Shown here piece by piece: positions 1-6,167 of a stretch of DNA of 16,411 bases. The notes under the pieces were generated by a model that was given only the letters and a program-made list of their open reading frames with translations, did no database searches and was not told the DNA's origin. The translations under genes were made by a program, and so were the position numbers. Source of the stretch: DYTO01 sp040757795 (GTDB lineage: Archaea > Hadarchaeota > Hadarchaeia > Hadarchaeales > Hadarchaeaceae); assembly GCA_040757795.1 (NCBI GenBank), contig JBFLWG010000021.1, positions 1 to 16,411 of the forward strand, written 5' to 3'. Every line of letters begins with the position of its first letter. The first letter of the stretch is position 1.

Positions 1-1047
1 CAGCGCCAGAAGCATAGCGTTGATGTCTTCAGCCGGTATGAACCCCATGTTGCCTATCCTGAAGGTCCTCTCGCGCAGCGACCCGTAACCCTTCGCTATC
101 TCAAAACCCTTCCCCCGCATGCCCTCGTACACATCGTCGCCCTTCATGCCTTTCGGGGCGCTCACGCAGCTTACCGTCGGGCTCTCGGCACCCTTCTCCG
201 GGAAGAGGGCCAGCCCTAGCTTTTCCACACCTTTCTTGACGCTCCCGCTCCTCTCGCGGTAGAGCTCCAGCCGCTTCCTCTTGCCTCCTTCCTTCTCGAT
301 TATCTCAAGCTCCTTCCTCAGGCCGGCAATCTGCGGGACGGAAGGGGTCATGTGGGTGCTCCACTCCTTCTGCTGGTACTTCTCGTAGAGCTTGAAGTCG
401 AAGTACCACCCCTTGTTCTTGGCTTTGGCCGACCTCTCCAGCGCAGCGTCGCTGACGTTGGCCACGGCCAGCCCCGGAGGAATCCCAAAGCATTTCTGGG
501 AGCTTGAAAAGCACACGTCTATCCCCCAGTCGTCCACCTTGATTTCTGCGCCGCCCATTGCGCTGACTGCGTCCACGAACAACATCTTCCCGTGCTCCTT
601 CACAACTTTCGCTAGCTCCCGGAGCGGGTTGATGAGCCCGACGCTGGTCTCGTTGTAGGTGATCGAGACTGCCTCGGCGTCCGCGTTCGAACTAAGAACC
701 TCTTCGAGGCGGCCAGGGGCGGTCGGCTTGCCGAGCTCCGTCTCGAGCCTCACGACCTCCTTGCCGTTCGACTCGGCGACCTCGGCGTACCTCTTCCCGA
801 ACTCCCCATTTATGCAGCAGACCATCTTTTTCTCCACGCAGTTCCTTACAGTGCCCTCCATGACTCCTGAGCCTGAGCTTGGGAAAAGGAAGACTTGGCT
901 TTTTGTCTCCAGGAACCTCTGGAGCTCCTCGACAGTTTCTCTGTGTATCTTTTGGTACTCCTTGCTGCGGTGGCTGAACATCTGGATTCCCATCTCCCGA
1001 AGGACCTCAGGCCTACAGGCGACAGGACCGACCGTGAACAACTTCAT
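1..1047 (-). CDS. Class V aminotransferase (alanine-glyoxylate/serine-pyruvate type), 3' end cut by window edge
   Basis: This is a PLP-dependent fold-type I aminotransferase of class V, a family that includes alanine-glyoxylate and serine-pyruvate aminotransferases. The reading frame is open through 349 codons to base 1, so the stop lies outside the window and the C-terminus is missing. Visible family marks are the N-terminal TVGP segment, the PSSGSGVMEG cofactor-phosphate loop near residues 57-65, the VDAVSAMGG segment with Asp159 that would contact the pyridine nitrogen, and SSSQKCFG with Lys185 as the expected Schiff-base lysine. I chose the ATG at 1047 because a TTTTAAAA box centred near 1079 puts the predicted transcript start a few bases upstream, i.e. 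nearly leaderless. An in-frame ATG at 1056 would add three residues. No Shine-Dalgarno sequence is visible. The substrate cannot be set from sequence alone. Confidence 0.88.
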   Translation of the reverse strand, partial: MKLFTVGPVACRPEVLREMGIQMFSHRSKEYQKIHRETVEELQRFLETKSQVFLFPSSGSGVMEGTVRNCVEKKMVCCINGEFGKRYAEVAESNGKEVVRLETELGKPTAPGRLEEVLSSNADAEAVSITYNETSVGLINPLRELAKVVKEHGKMLFVDAVSAMGGAEIKVDDWGIDVCFSSSQKCFGIPPGLAVANVSDAALERSAKAKNKGWYFDFKLYEKYQQKEWSTHMTPSVPQIAGLRKELEIIEKEGGKRKRLELYRERSGSVKKGVEKLGLALFPEKGAESPTVSCVSAPKGMKGDDVYEGMRGKGFEIAKGYGSLRERTFRIGNMGFIPAEDINAMLLAL

Positions 1048-1074
1048 ACAGCTCATTAACAATTACTGCCCGAC

Positions 1075-1083
1075 TTTTAAAAC
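1075..1083 (-). promoter_or_regulatory. TATA-like box for the class V aminotransferase gene
   Basis: On the minus strand the sequence reads GTTTTAAAA, centred about 32 bases before the ATG at 1047. Archaeal TATA boxes sit about 26 bases before the transcript start, so the start would fall near 1053 and leave a leader of only a few bases. No ribosome-binding site is seen, which fits leaderless translation. Assigned by eye, not by a promoter model. Confidence 0.45.
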
Positions 1084-1103
1084 AAACGCTGTCTTTAAGT
1101 AAG

Positions 1104-1142
1104 AATTAAAAAAATAAAGAAAGGAGTGGGGTCCGGCCCCAC
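1104..1142 (-). terminator. Hairpin plus T-rich tract after the 68-residue membrane protein gene
   Basis: A perfect 6-bp stem (GTGGGG at 1126-1131 with CCCCAC at 1137-1142) closes a 5-base loop. On the minus strand it is followed by a T-rich run across 1104-1125 that includes seven consecutive Ts. It lies 6 bases past the stop codon of the gene ending at 1149 and before the aminotransferase promoter. Archaeal termination depends mainly on the T-tract, which is strong here. Confidence 0.6.
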
Positions 1143-1148
1143 CCTTTT

Positions 1149-1355
1149 TCACCAATTCAGGTACAGGTCGTCTACACCTGAGATTAGATCCGTGTTTTCG
1201 AAGTCCAGGTAGCTCTCTAGGTCCGAGATGGCCTGGTCGGTTTCGTCCAGCTCTGTCACAGCCGCTTGCATCGCTGGTCTAATGATCAGGTACGCTCCCG
1301 CAGCTATCAGCACCACGGCAATCACTAACACTATTCCCATTTTCTTTGCGCTCAT
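1149..1355 (-). CDS. Small single-pass membrane protein, unknown function
   Basis: This 68-residue protein has a short basic N-terminus (MSAKK), one hydrophobic helix at about residues 6-26, and an acidic tail of about 40 residues rich in Asp and Glu. By the positive-inside rule the tail should face outward. I chose the ATG at 1355 over the longer in-frame start at 1409 because GGTGA lies five bases before it and because the longer form would overlap the upstream gene by 49 bases. That GGTGA contains the TGA stop of the upstream secreted-protein gene, so the two are translationally linked in one transcript. The family is not recognised. It could be an accessory or anchor partner of the secreted protein encoded just upstream; that is inference. 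Confidence 0.65.
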   Translation of the reverse strand: MSAKKMGIVLVIAVVLIAAGAYLIIRPAMQAAVTELDETDQAISDLESYLDFENTDLISGVDDLYLNW

Positions 1356-1360
1356 CTTGT

Positions 1361-2569
1361 TCACCCTGAAACCACGCCTGTCTCTATCGTTGCGACTGCG
1401 CCTGCCCAAGCCCTGTTCTCGTACTTGTTCTCGCCGAACGTGCGGTAGGTTCCGGTTCCAGTCAGAGTCACTGTTCCTCTTCCGTGGGCGTACAGCTTGA
1501 TGTTGTTGCCAGTCAAGCTGACCCAGATGTCGTGCCCTCTGATCCTAGCTGAGCCGTACCCTGTATATTGCACATCGCCGTTGTCCAAGGTTGTTTTTGT
1601 GCCAGTGCCTGACGCAGTAACGTTCGCGTTGGATGAGACAATCAGAACACTGTTCTCCATTGCTGTGATCTTCACAAGCCCTGTACCTTGGAGATATGCA
1701 GAGCCGCTGCCCTGCGCCACCAAGGTGCCGGAGCCCGTGATAGTCACACTGCCGTACCTTGTTCTCATGTCAACGATGATGTTCCGGAGGTCCCTGAAGG
1801 CTTCCTTGAGGTAGCTCACAGCGGTTCTCACGTGAAGTGTTGCCGCCCTGAAGATCTCCCCGAAGGTCACGTTGTCTGTGATCTGCTCGACGTTTATCTT
1901 GGCGTTCTCGATTCTCTGCTGAACTGTATCCAGCTTTGAGTTGAAGCTGGCAAGCCAGGTGTCAAGCTGGGTTGTGTCAACACCGTTGTCCTTCAGCTGC
2001 TGAATCTTCGCCTCCAGCCGCGAAGCGAACGCCTGCCCTCTCCAGAGAGCGACTTCCGCAGCAGCGACCATCAGCCTCGCCGTCATGTACTTTACTCTGA
2101 CCCTTATGGACTTCCAGTACTCCCACATCTCTTGGGAAAGCGTCTTTAGCTGTTGTCTGTTGTCAGTTGAAGAGATCGAGTCTTTGTATCCTTGGAGGAC
2201 AGAGATGTAGTTGTCCAGCTCTGCCGAGAGAGCCGCCTTTTCGTTATCGGTCAATCCACGCGTCGCCGCTACGCTTGACTTCAGCTGATCCACGTACTTC
2301 AACATCATATCGCTTGCCTTGCCTGCCGCGGCTTTCGCTTTTGACACAAGGTCGGCCAGAGAGCTCGCATCTCTATTAGTTATCCACGCAGCTCTCGCCC
2401 GCTGGAAGTCTGCCACAGCGCTCAGCCACTCGGAGCGCGCGGTGTTGAAGTCTGCCTTCCTGTTGAGCCACGCGGCCCTCCTGCCGCTCCACGTATCTGC
2501 TGTAGTAGCAGGGACCGCCACGGTCAGCATCAGCGCGACCATCGCCAGCGCCAGTATTTTTGTGTTCAT
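1361..2569 (-). CDS. Secreted protein with helical domain and Gly/Thr-rich beta-repeat C-terminus, unknown function
   Basis: This 402-residue protein starts with a clear signal peptide (MNTKILALAMVALMLTVAV, likely cut near ATTADT, residues 22-26). Residues about 25-270 are Ala-, Gln- and charge-rich and look helical, possibly coiled coil. From about residue 272 the character changes abruptly to short beta-strand repeats carrying G-x-G turns (for example GSGTLVAQGSGSAYLQGTG, then GRGTVTLTGTGTY), like a beta-solenoid or stacked beta-sandwich. No catalytic motif is seen. The start is supported by GGTGG with six bases of spacing before the ATG. It is divergent from a membrane-anchored winged-helix protein gene at 2803 and is followed directly by a small membrane protein gene. 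It may be a surface or envelope component; I do not recognise a named family. Confidence 0.8.
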   Translation of the reverse strand: MNTKILALAMVALMLTVAVPATTADTWSGRRAAWLNRKADFNTARSEWLSAVADFQRARAAWITNRDASSLADLVSKAKAAAGKASDMMLKYVDQLKSSVAATRGLTDNEKAALSAELDNYISVLQGYKDSISSTDNRQQLKTLSQEMWEYWKSIRVRVKYMTARLMVAAAEVALWRGQAFASRLEAKIQQLKDNGVDTTQLDTWLASFNSKLDTVQQRIENAKINVEQITDNVTFGEIFRAATLHVRTAVSYLKEAFRDLRNIIVDMRTRYGSVTITGSGTLVAQGSGSAYLQGTGLVKITAMENSVLIVSSNANVTASGTGTKTTLDNGDVQYTGYGSARIRGHDIWVSLTGNNIKLYAHGRGTVTLTGTGTYRTFGENKYENRAWAGAVATIETGVVSG

Positions 2570-2667
2570 TTTTTTCCACCTTTTTTTGTGTTCGGGTTAA
2601 GCTCCCACCGCGGCCCCTATCGCTCGCGGGTTCATCGGTTTTTCTGACTAACCTTCTGTCGGATGAC

Positions 2668-2677
2668 TATTTAAGCA
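2668..2677 (-). promoter_or_regulatory. TATA-like box for the secreted protein operon
   Basis: The minus strand reads GCTTAAATAG, centred about 103 bases before the ATG at 2569. With the usual 26-base offset the transcript would begin near 2646, giving a leader of about 76 bases that carries the GGTGG ribosome-binding site and a GC-rich stretch. The position is a by-eye assignment. Confidence 0.4.
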
Positions 2678-2702
2678 AACTTTCCAAAATCGGCAAAAAT
2701 AA

Positions 2703-2717
2703 AGCCATTAAATGGCT
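2703..2717. promoter_or_regulatory. Perfect inverted repeat in divergent promoter region (possible operator)
   Basis: AGCCATT at 2703-2709 and AATGGCT at 2711-2717 form a perfect 7-bp inverted repeat around a single A. A second, shorter one (GCTTT, two bases, AAAGC) follows at 2724-2735. Both lie between the two divergent TATA-like boxes at 2668-2677 and 2773-2780, where a regulator of either gene could bind. The AT-rich background raises the chance of random palindromes. Confidence 0.35.
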
Positions 2718-2772
2718 CAGATTGCTTTACAAAGCTTTATTAGAGCTTCTAAAACTTTACACCGCCGGATAA

Positions 2773-2780
2773 GCTTAAAT
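2773..2780 (+). promoter_or_regulatory. TATA-like box giving a leaderless transcript of the winged-helix gene
   Basis: CTTAAAT lies about 26 bases before the ATG at 2803, the standard archaeal distance from TATA box to transcript start. The transcript would therefore begin at the start codon itself. No ribosome-binding sequence precedes the ATG, which agrees. Confidence 0.5.
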
Positions 2781-2802
2781 GTAAAAAATCCAGTTTAATT
2801 GT

Positions 2803-3531
2803 ATGTTCAAAAGGCTGGCCGTCTTCGCACTGCTTGGTTCACTAGTCGTCGGCGCAACTCTTGGGGTTGTTGCGGCCCAAGAAAACACCGCAACTGTTTA
2901 CGGGACGATATACGACATATGGACCTTCGAGCCTTTGGAGAACGTGGACATCGCGGTGTACTCTGGCTCCGCCGTCGTAAGACAAATCGTCTCGACCACC
3001 GGTACATATTCTCTGAGCCTACAGCCGGGAAGCTACAGAATAGTGGCCAAGTATTACCAGCAGGCCATCCCCGTCTACGAGACTGAGGAAAACATAACCC
3101 TGCAGCCGAATGACAACGTCCTATTGGATTTGATAATGTTCCCTGCCGAGGAAGAAGCGGAGAACTTCGCCGACATCGTGCCGGAGTACGACGAGACGGC
3201 TGCCGCGCTTCCGTGGCTTGGTCTGGCGATAATATTGGTAGCCGTCGTCGCCATCGCTATAGTATTTTACAATGTGAAGATGATGAAGCTGGTCAAGAAA
3301 GAAACTTCGTCCACGCAAAGGGCAAAGGTAGTGGCGGTCCCGGATGATCTTGAGGAAGTTATGGACATTATCAGGCAGGAGGGCGGGAGGATAAACCAGG
3401 TGGAACTTCGTAAAAAAATGCCCTACTCAGAGGCCAAGGTGAGCCTAATGATTTCCGACTTGGAAGACAGGGGGCTGGTCAGGAAGGTGAAGAAAGGCAG
3501 GGCCAACGTCATCATCCTGGCCGAGAGCTGA
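2803..3531 (+). CDS. Membrane-anchored winged-helix regulator with extracellular beta domain
   Basis: This 242-residue protein has four parts. Residues 1-25 are a signal peptide or N-terminal helix ending in VVAAQ. Residues about 30-112 read like a carboxypeptidase-regulatory-like/transthyretin-type beta domain (TVYGTIYDIWTFEPLENVDI, then TGTYSLSLQPGSYRIVAKY). Residues about 136-157 are a transmembrane helix followed by basic residues. Residues about 182-240 form a winged helix of the archaeal MarR/Lrp-like type, with LEEVMDIIRQEGG for helix 1, the recognition region SEAKVSLMISDLEDRGLV and the wing KKGRANVIIL. The domain order places the beta domain outside and the DNA-binding domain in the cytoplasm, as in a one-component sensor. 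It is divergent from the secreted-protein operon (1149-2569), its most likely target. The 3' end overlaps thiC by 20 bases on opposite strands. Confidence 0.85.
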   Translation: MFKRLAVFALLGSLVVGATLGVVAAQENTATVYGTIYDIWTFEPLENVDIAVYSGSAVVRQIVSTTGTYSLSLQPGSYRIVAKYYQQAIPVYETEENITLQPNDNVLLDLIMFPAEEEAENFADIVPEYDETAAALPWLGLAIILVAVVAIAIVFYNVKMMKLVKKETSSTQRAKVVAVPDDLEEVMDIIRQEGGRINQVELRKKMPYSEAKVSLMISDLEDRGLVRKVKKGRANVIILAES

Positions 3532-4813
3532 ATCTGGTTTTGCCCAAGTAAGAGTTCACTATTTTGATCGCGCAAAACTTTCCGCACATGGCGCAGGTTT
3601 TTTGGTCCACCTCCGGCGGCCTCTTCTTCCTGAGCTCTGCCGCCCGCCTAGGGTCTATCGCCAGCTCGAACTGCTTTACCCAGTCCAGGTCCTTCCGCGC
3701 CTGGGCCATCTCGTTGTCTCGCCCGGAACCTAACCCTCTGGCAACATCTGCCGCATGAGCTGCTATTTTGGAAGCCACTACCCCATCCTTCACGTCATCT
3801 ATTGTCGGCAGGCACACGTGCTCCGAAGGCGTGACGAAACAGAGGAAGTCCGCGCCCGCCCAAGCCGCTAGGGCCCCGCCGATGGCAGAAACTATGTGGT
3901 CGTAGCCTGGCGCGATGTCAGTGACGATCGGCCCCAAGACATAAAATGGAGCACCCTTGCAGACGGCCTTTTCCAGCCTGACGTTCGCCTCGATGTGGCT
4001 TAGGGGCATATGGCCGGGGCCCTCCACCATCACCTGAACATCTTTCTCCCACGACCTCTCCACAAGCTCCCCGATTGTGAGCAGCTCCTGCAATTGCGCC
4101 GCGTCAGAAGCGTCCGCCAGGCAGCCGGGCCTCATCCCGTCCCCGAGGCTAAGCGTCAAATCTTGGTCGCGAGCGATCTCCAAAAGGTAATCAAACTCTG
4201 AGTAGAGGGGGTTCTCCTTCTTGTTGTGGGTTATCCATGCCGCGAGGAAGGCCCCGCCCCTGCTGACGACATCGAGCATCCTTCCCGTTCGCATCAGCGC
4301 TTCTACCGAGGCCTTGGTCACCCCGCAGTGGACAGTGACGAAATCCACCCCGTCCTCGGCGTGCTTCCTGACGGCGTTGAAGATGTCGTCGGAGCTCATG
4401 TCAACGACCTCGCCGCCTCTGCTGGCGTTCTCAACCGCGGCCTGGTATATAGGGACGGTCCCGAGCGGAACTTTCGCCGCCTCGATTATTCTTTTCCTGA
4501 TCTCGTTCAAGTCCCCGCCGATGCTCAGGTCCATGACAGCATCGGCCCCATACTCGACCGCGGCTTTGGCCTTTTCGACCTCCTCATCCACGTTCACATA
4601 GTCTGGTGATGTCCCGACGTTGGCGTTGACCTTCGTGGCAAGCCCGGCGCCTATGCCGCGCGGCTTCATCTCCCGCCCAGCGGCGTTTCTCGGGATTATT
4701 ATGTTGCCCGATGCGATTCCCCGCATTATGAACTCCGGGGTTCTTCCCTCATCCCTCGCCACCAGCCCCATCTCGGGGGTCACTTTCCCCCGCCTGGCAT
4801 CCGCCATCAGCAT
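3512..4813 (-). CDS. thiC: Phosphomethylpyrimidine synthase ThiC
   Basis: ThiC is a radical-SAM-like Fe-S enzyme that converts aminoimidazole ribotide to hydroxymethylpyrimidine phosphate for thiamin synthesis. At 433 residues it matches the short archaeal/bacterial form. Diagnostic blocks include GTSPDYVNVDEEVEKAKAA, ADAVMDLSIGGDLNEIR, TVPIYQA, DFVTVHCGVTK, SRGGAFLAAW, SLGDGMRPGC, MVEGPGHMPL and GPIVTDIAPGYDH. The C-terminal cluster motif is Cys407-x2-Cys410-x3-Cys414 (CAMCGKFC), one residue shorter between the second and third Cys than the usual CxxCxxxxC. It is divergent from nadM over a 96-base spacer, with no good Shine-Dalgarno sequence at its ATG. An AT-rich box at 4871-4878 reads TTTTAATC on this strand and could drive it. 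No TPP riboswitch core is visible in the leader. Its 3' end overlaps the preceding plus-strand gene. Confidence 0.96.
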   Translation of the reverse strand: MLMADARRGKVTPEMGLVARDEGRTPEFIMRGIASGNIIIPRNAAGREMKPRGIGAGLATKVNANVGTSPDYVNVDEEVEKAKAAVEYGADAVMDLSIGGDLNEIRKRIIEAAKVPLGTVPIYQAAVENASRGGEVVDMSSDDIFNAVRKHAEDGVDFVTVHCGVTKASVEALMRTGRMLDVVSRGGAFLAAWITHNKKENPLYSEFDYLLEIARDQDLTLSLGDGMRPGCLADASDAAQLQELLTIGELVERSWEKDVQVMVEGPGHMPLSHIEANVRLEKAVCKGAPFYVLGPIVTDIAPGYDHIVSAIGGALAAWAGADFLCFVTPSEHVCLPTIDDVKDGVVASKIAAHAADVARGLGSGRDNEMAQARKDLDWVKQFELAIDPRRAAELRKKRPPEVDQKTCAMCGKFCAIKIVNSYLGKTRFSSRPG

Positions 4814-4870
4814 TTAATCAAAGAAGACTTCCCCCGGGACTGAAAAGGCTTTGTTCAGCGGTTGGCCAAA

Positions 4871-4879
4871 GATTAAAAC
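4871..4879 (+). promoter_or_regulatory. TATA-like box between thiC and nadM
   Basis: GATTAAAAC is centred about 35 bases before the nadM ATG, which puts the predicted start near 4900, right at the GGTGGTGA ribosome-binding region. Read on the other strand the same AT-rich patch (TTTTAATC) could also serve thiC, about 62 bases before its ATG. The sharing is a suggestion. Confidence 0.35.
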
Positions 4880-4909
4880 GGGCGGCGGCCAAAAGTTGGG
4901 TGGTGAAGG

Positions 4910-5440
4910 ATGGTCAGGCGCGCATTGATAATAGGGCGGTTCCAACCGCCGCACCTCGGGCACATTGAAGTCATCAAGCACATTTTGAAGGAGGCTGACG
5001 AGCTGGTCATAGGCATCGGCAGCGCCCAGGAGAGCCACACCCTGGAGAACCCTTTCACGGCCGGCGAAAGGATACTGATGATAACGCGCGCGCTCGCTGA
5101 AAATGGGACCGACCTCGCCAAGATTCACCTAATCCCCATAGAGGATGTTCACAACAACGCCATCTGGGTCTCCCATGTCATTTCCCTCTCCCCGCCTTTC
5201 CACGTGGTCTACTCTGGCAACCCCCTCGTGAGGCGTCTCTTCAAGGAGGCGGGCTTTGAAACCCGCACGCAGCCGATGTACAGAAGAAAGGATTACTGGG
5301 GGACGGAGATCAGGAACAGGATGATAAAGGGCAAGAGCTGGGAGAAGCTGGTGCCGAAGGCCGTGATCGGGGTGATGAAGGAAATCAAGGCGGTCGAGCG
5401 GCTGAAGGACCTGTCGAAGACGGACTATCTGCTTAGGTAG
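4910..5440 (+). CDS. nadM: Nicotinamide-nucleotide adenylyltransferase, archaeal NadM type
   Basis: The enzyme joins NMN and ATP to make NAD, the last step of NAD synthesis, in the cytoplasm. The 176-residue protein opens with the nucleotidyltransferase motif GRFQPPHLGHIEVI, where His15-x-x-His18 is the HxGH ATP-binding signature. It continues with the family blocks GIGSAQESHTLENPFTAGER and YSGNPLVRRLF, and has the second phosphate-binding motif at residues 131-137 (GTEIRNR), in the place of the usual ISSTxxR. The length fits archaeal NadM. GGTGA at 4902-4906 precedes the ATG by three bases. It is divergent from thiC and is followed by a weak hairpin and a T-run. Confidence 0.95.
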   Translation: MVRRALIIGRFQPPHLGHIEVIKHILKEADELVIGIGSAQESHTLENPFTAGERILMITRALAENGTDLAKIHLIPIEDVHNNAIWVSHVISLSPPFHVVYSGNPLVRRLFKEAGFETRTQPMYRRKDYWGTEIRNRMIKGKSWEKLVPKAVIGVMKEIKAVERLKDLSKTDYLLR

Positions 5441-5445
5441 CTGTT

Positions 5446-5480
5446 TGGCAACGCTGGCTTCGGAAGTTATGCCACCTTTT
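5446..5480 (+). terminator. Possible terminator after nadM
   Basis: TGGCA at 5446-5450 pairs with TGCCA at 5470-5474 (the stem extends by two more pairs with a bulge), and CCTTTT follows. The stem is short and the T-run is only four bases, so this is weak. It sits 5 bases after the nadM stop codon, where a terminator would be expected. Confidence 0.28.
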
Positions 5481-5575
5481 GTACAACACGGCACATATTG
5501 CTAATGATGTTTAACATTTGCTCCCAGCGCCAAAATCTTTACTAACTTTGAGTTACATAATTTATTGCAGGGTGG

Positions 5576-6154
5576 ATGAAAAACCGGCATTTAAAGGCAG
5601 AATGCCTTGTGCTGGCCGTTTCAGTAGCGTTTCTTTTCGTATATTTTGTCTCAAACAATCTCAAACCAAATGAAACTGTGATAGGGGACACGACGATTGA
5701 AAGCGGTAGCACTAGCACCCAAAAGACCGGACCAGCAACCCCCCGACAAACCACAGCGCCTAGCGGGTATCCAAGCACGACGGTGCCAACGACGAGCAGT
5801 GGGGCTGTTTCCATCCATGACCTTTCCAGGCTAGCTCTGTTCACCCTTATTTTCACTTTATTCGGGGCTGCGGGAGGGTTTGCGGTGGGATGCTTCCTCG
5901 GGAGCAGGTGCACGGACGTGGTTTCAACTCACGAAAAGCAGCTAAAAATTGACATTGAAGACACAATAATTGGTTACATAACAAGGCAGGGGGAATTCAC
6001 TATTCCAGGGATAGCAGTAGTAGCAAAGGCTTCAGAACGCCAAGTCAATAATGTGGTTAAAAATTTGATAAAACAGAGAGTCGTAAGATTAACTGAAAAA
6101 GTTTGGCCTGAAGCAGGCGGCTCGGCACAGGTTTATGAGTACATGGGCGGATGA
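5576..6154 (+). CDS. Two-pass membrane protein with cytoplasmic winged-helix domain
   Basis: This 192-residue protein has a transmembrane helix at about residues 9-27, a loop at about 28-84 that is very rich in Thr, Ser and Pro (mucin-like, probably outside the cell), a second helix at about 85-108, and a winged-helix domain at about 126-190. The DNA-binding domain clearly matches the one of the 8144-9112 protein: both share GYI, EFTIP, a central AS, LT after the recognition helix, and a final Q-x-Y-x-Y-x-G. With both helices crossing, N- and C-termini are cytoplasmic. It ends 13 bases from the convergent beta-propeller gene. GGTGG directly abuts the ATG, an unusually tight spacing, so the start is a little uncertain. 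It is likely a one-component membrane regulator; no named family is assigned. Confidence 0.8.
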   Translation: MKNRHLKAECLVLAVSVAFLFVYFVSNNLKPNETVIGDTTIESGSTSTQKTGPATPRQTTAPSGYPSTTVPTTSSGAVSIHDLSRLALFTLIFTLFGAAGGFAVGCFLGSRCTDVVSTHEKQLKIDIEDTIIGYITRQGEFTIPGIAVVAKASERQVNNVVKNLIKQRVVRLTEKVWPEAGGSAQVYEYMGG

Positions 6155-6167
6155 ATTAATTTGAATT

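Noticed and set aside
659..1102. Plus-strand frame of 147 codons
   Set aside because: It is antisense to the class V aminotransferase, whose motifs are clear on the minus strand. The plus translation has no family marks.
1356..1409. Longer N-terminus for the small membrane protein
   Set aside because: It would overlap the upstream gene by 49 bases and add a basic Arg-rich stretch. The ATG at 1355 has a well-placed GGTGA.
2570..2802. tRNA, small RNA or CRISPR repeat in the largest spacer
   Set aside because: I saw no cloverleaf, no repeated units with spacers and no box C/D or H/ACA pattern. Only promoters, palindromes and a leader are supported.
4814..4909. TPP riboswitch in the thiC leader
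   Set aside because: No recognisable conserved TPP-riboswitch core was found, and the spacer is shared with nadM and probably too short.
5129..5494. Minus-strand frame of 121 codons opposite nadM
   Set aside because: It is a shadow of nadM, whose HxGH and GTEIRNR motifs are unambiguous.
5507..5517. ATGTT-T-AACAT palindrome before the 5576 gene
   Set aside because: At 11 bases in AT-rich DNA it is easily expected by chance, and it does not match the palindrome at 8075.
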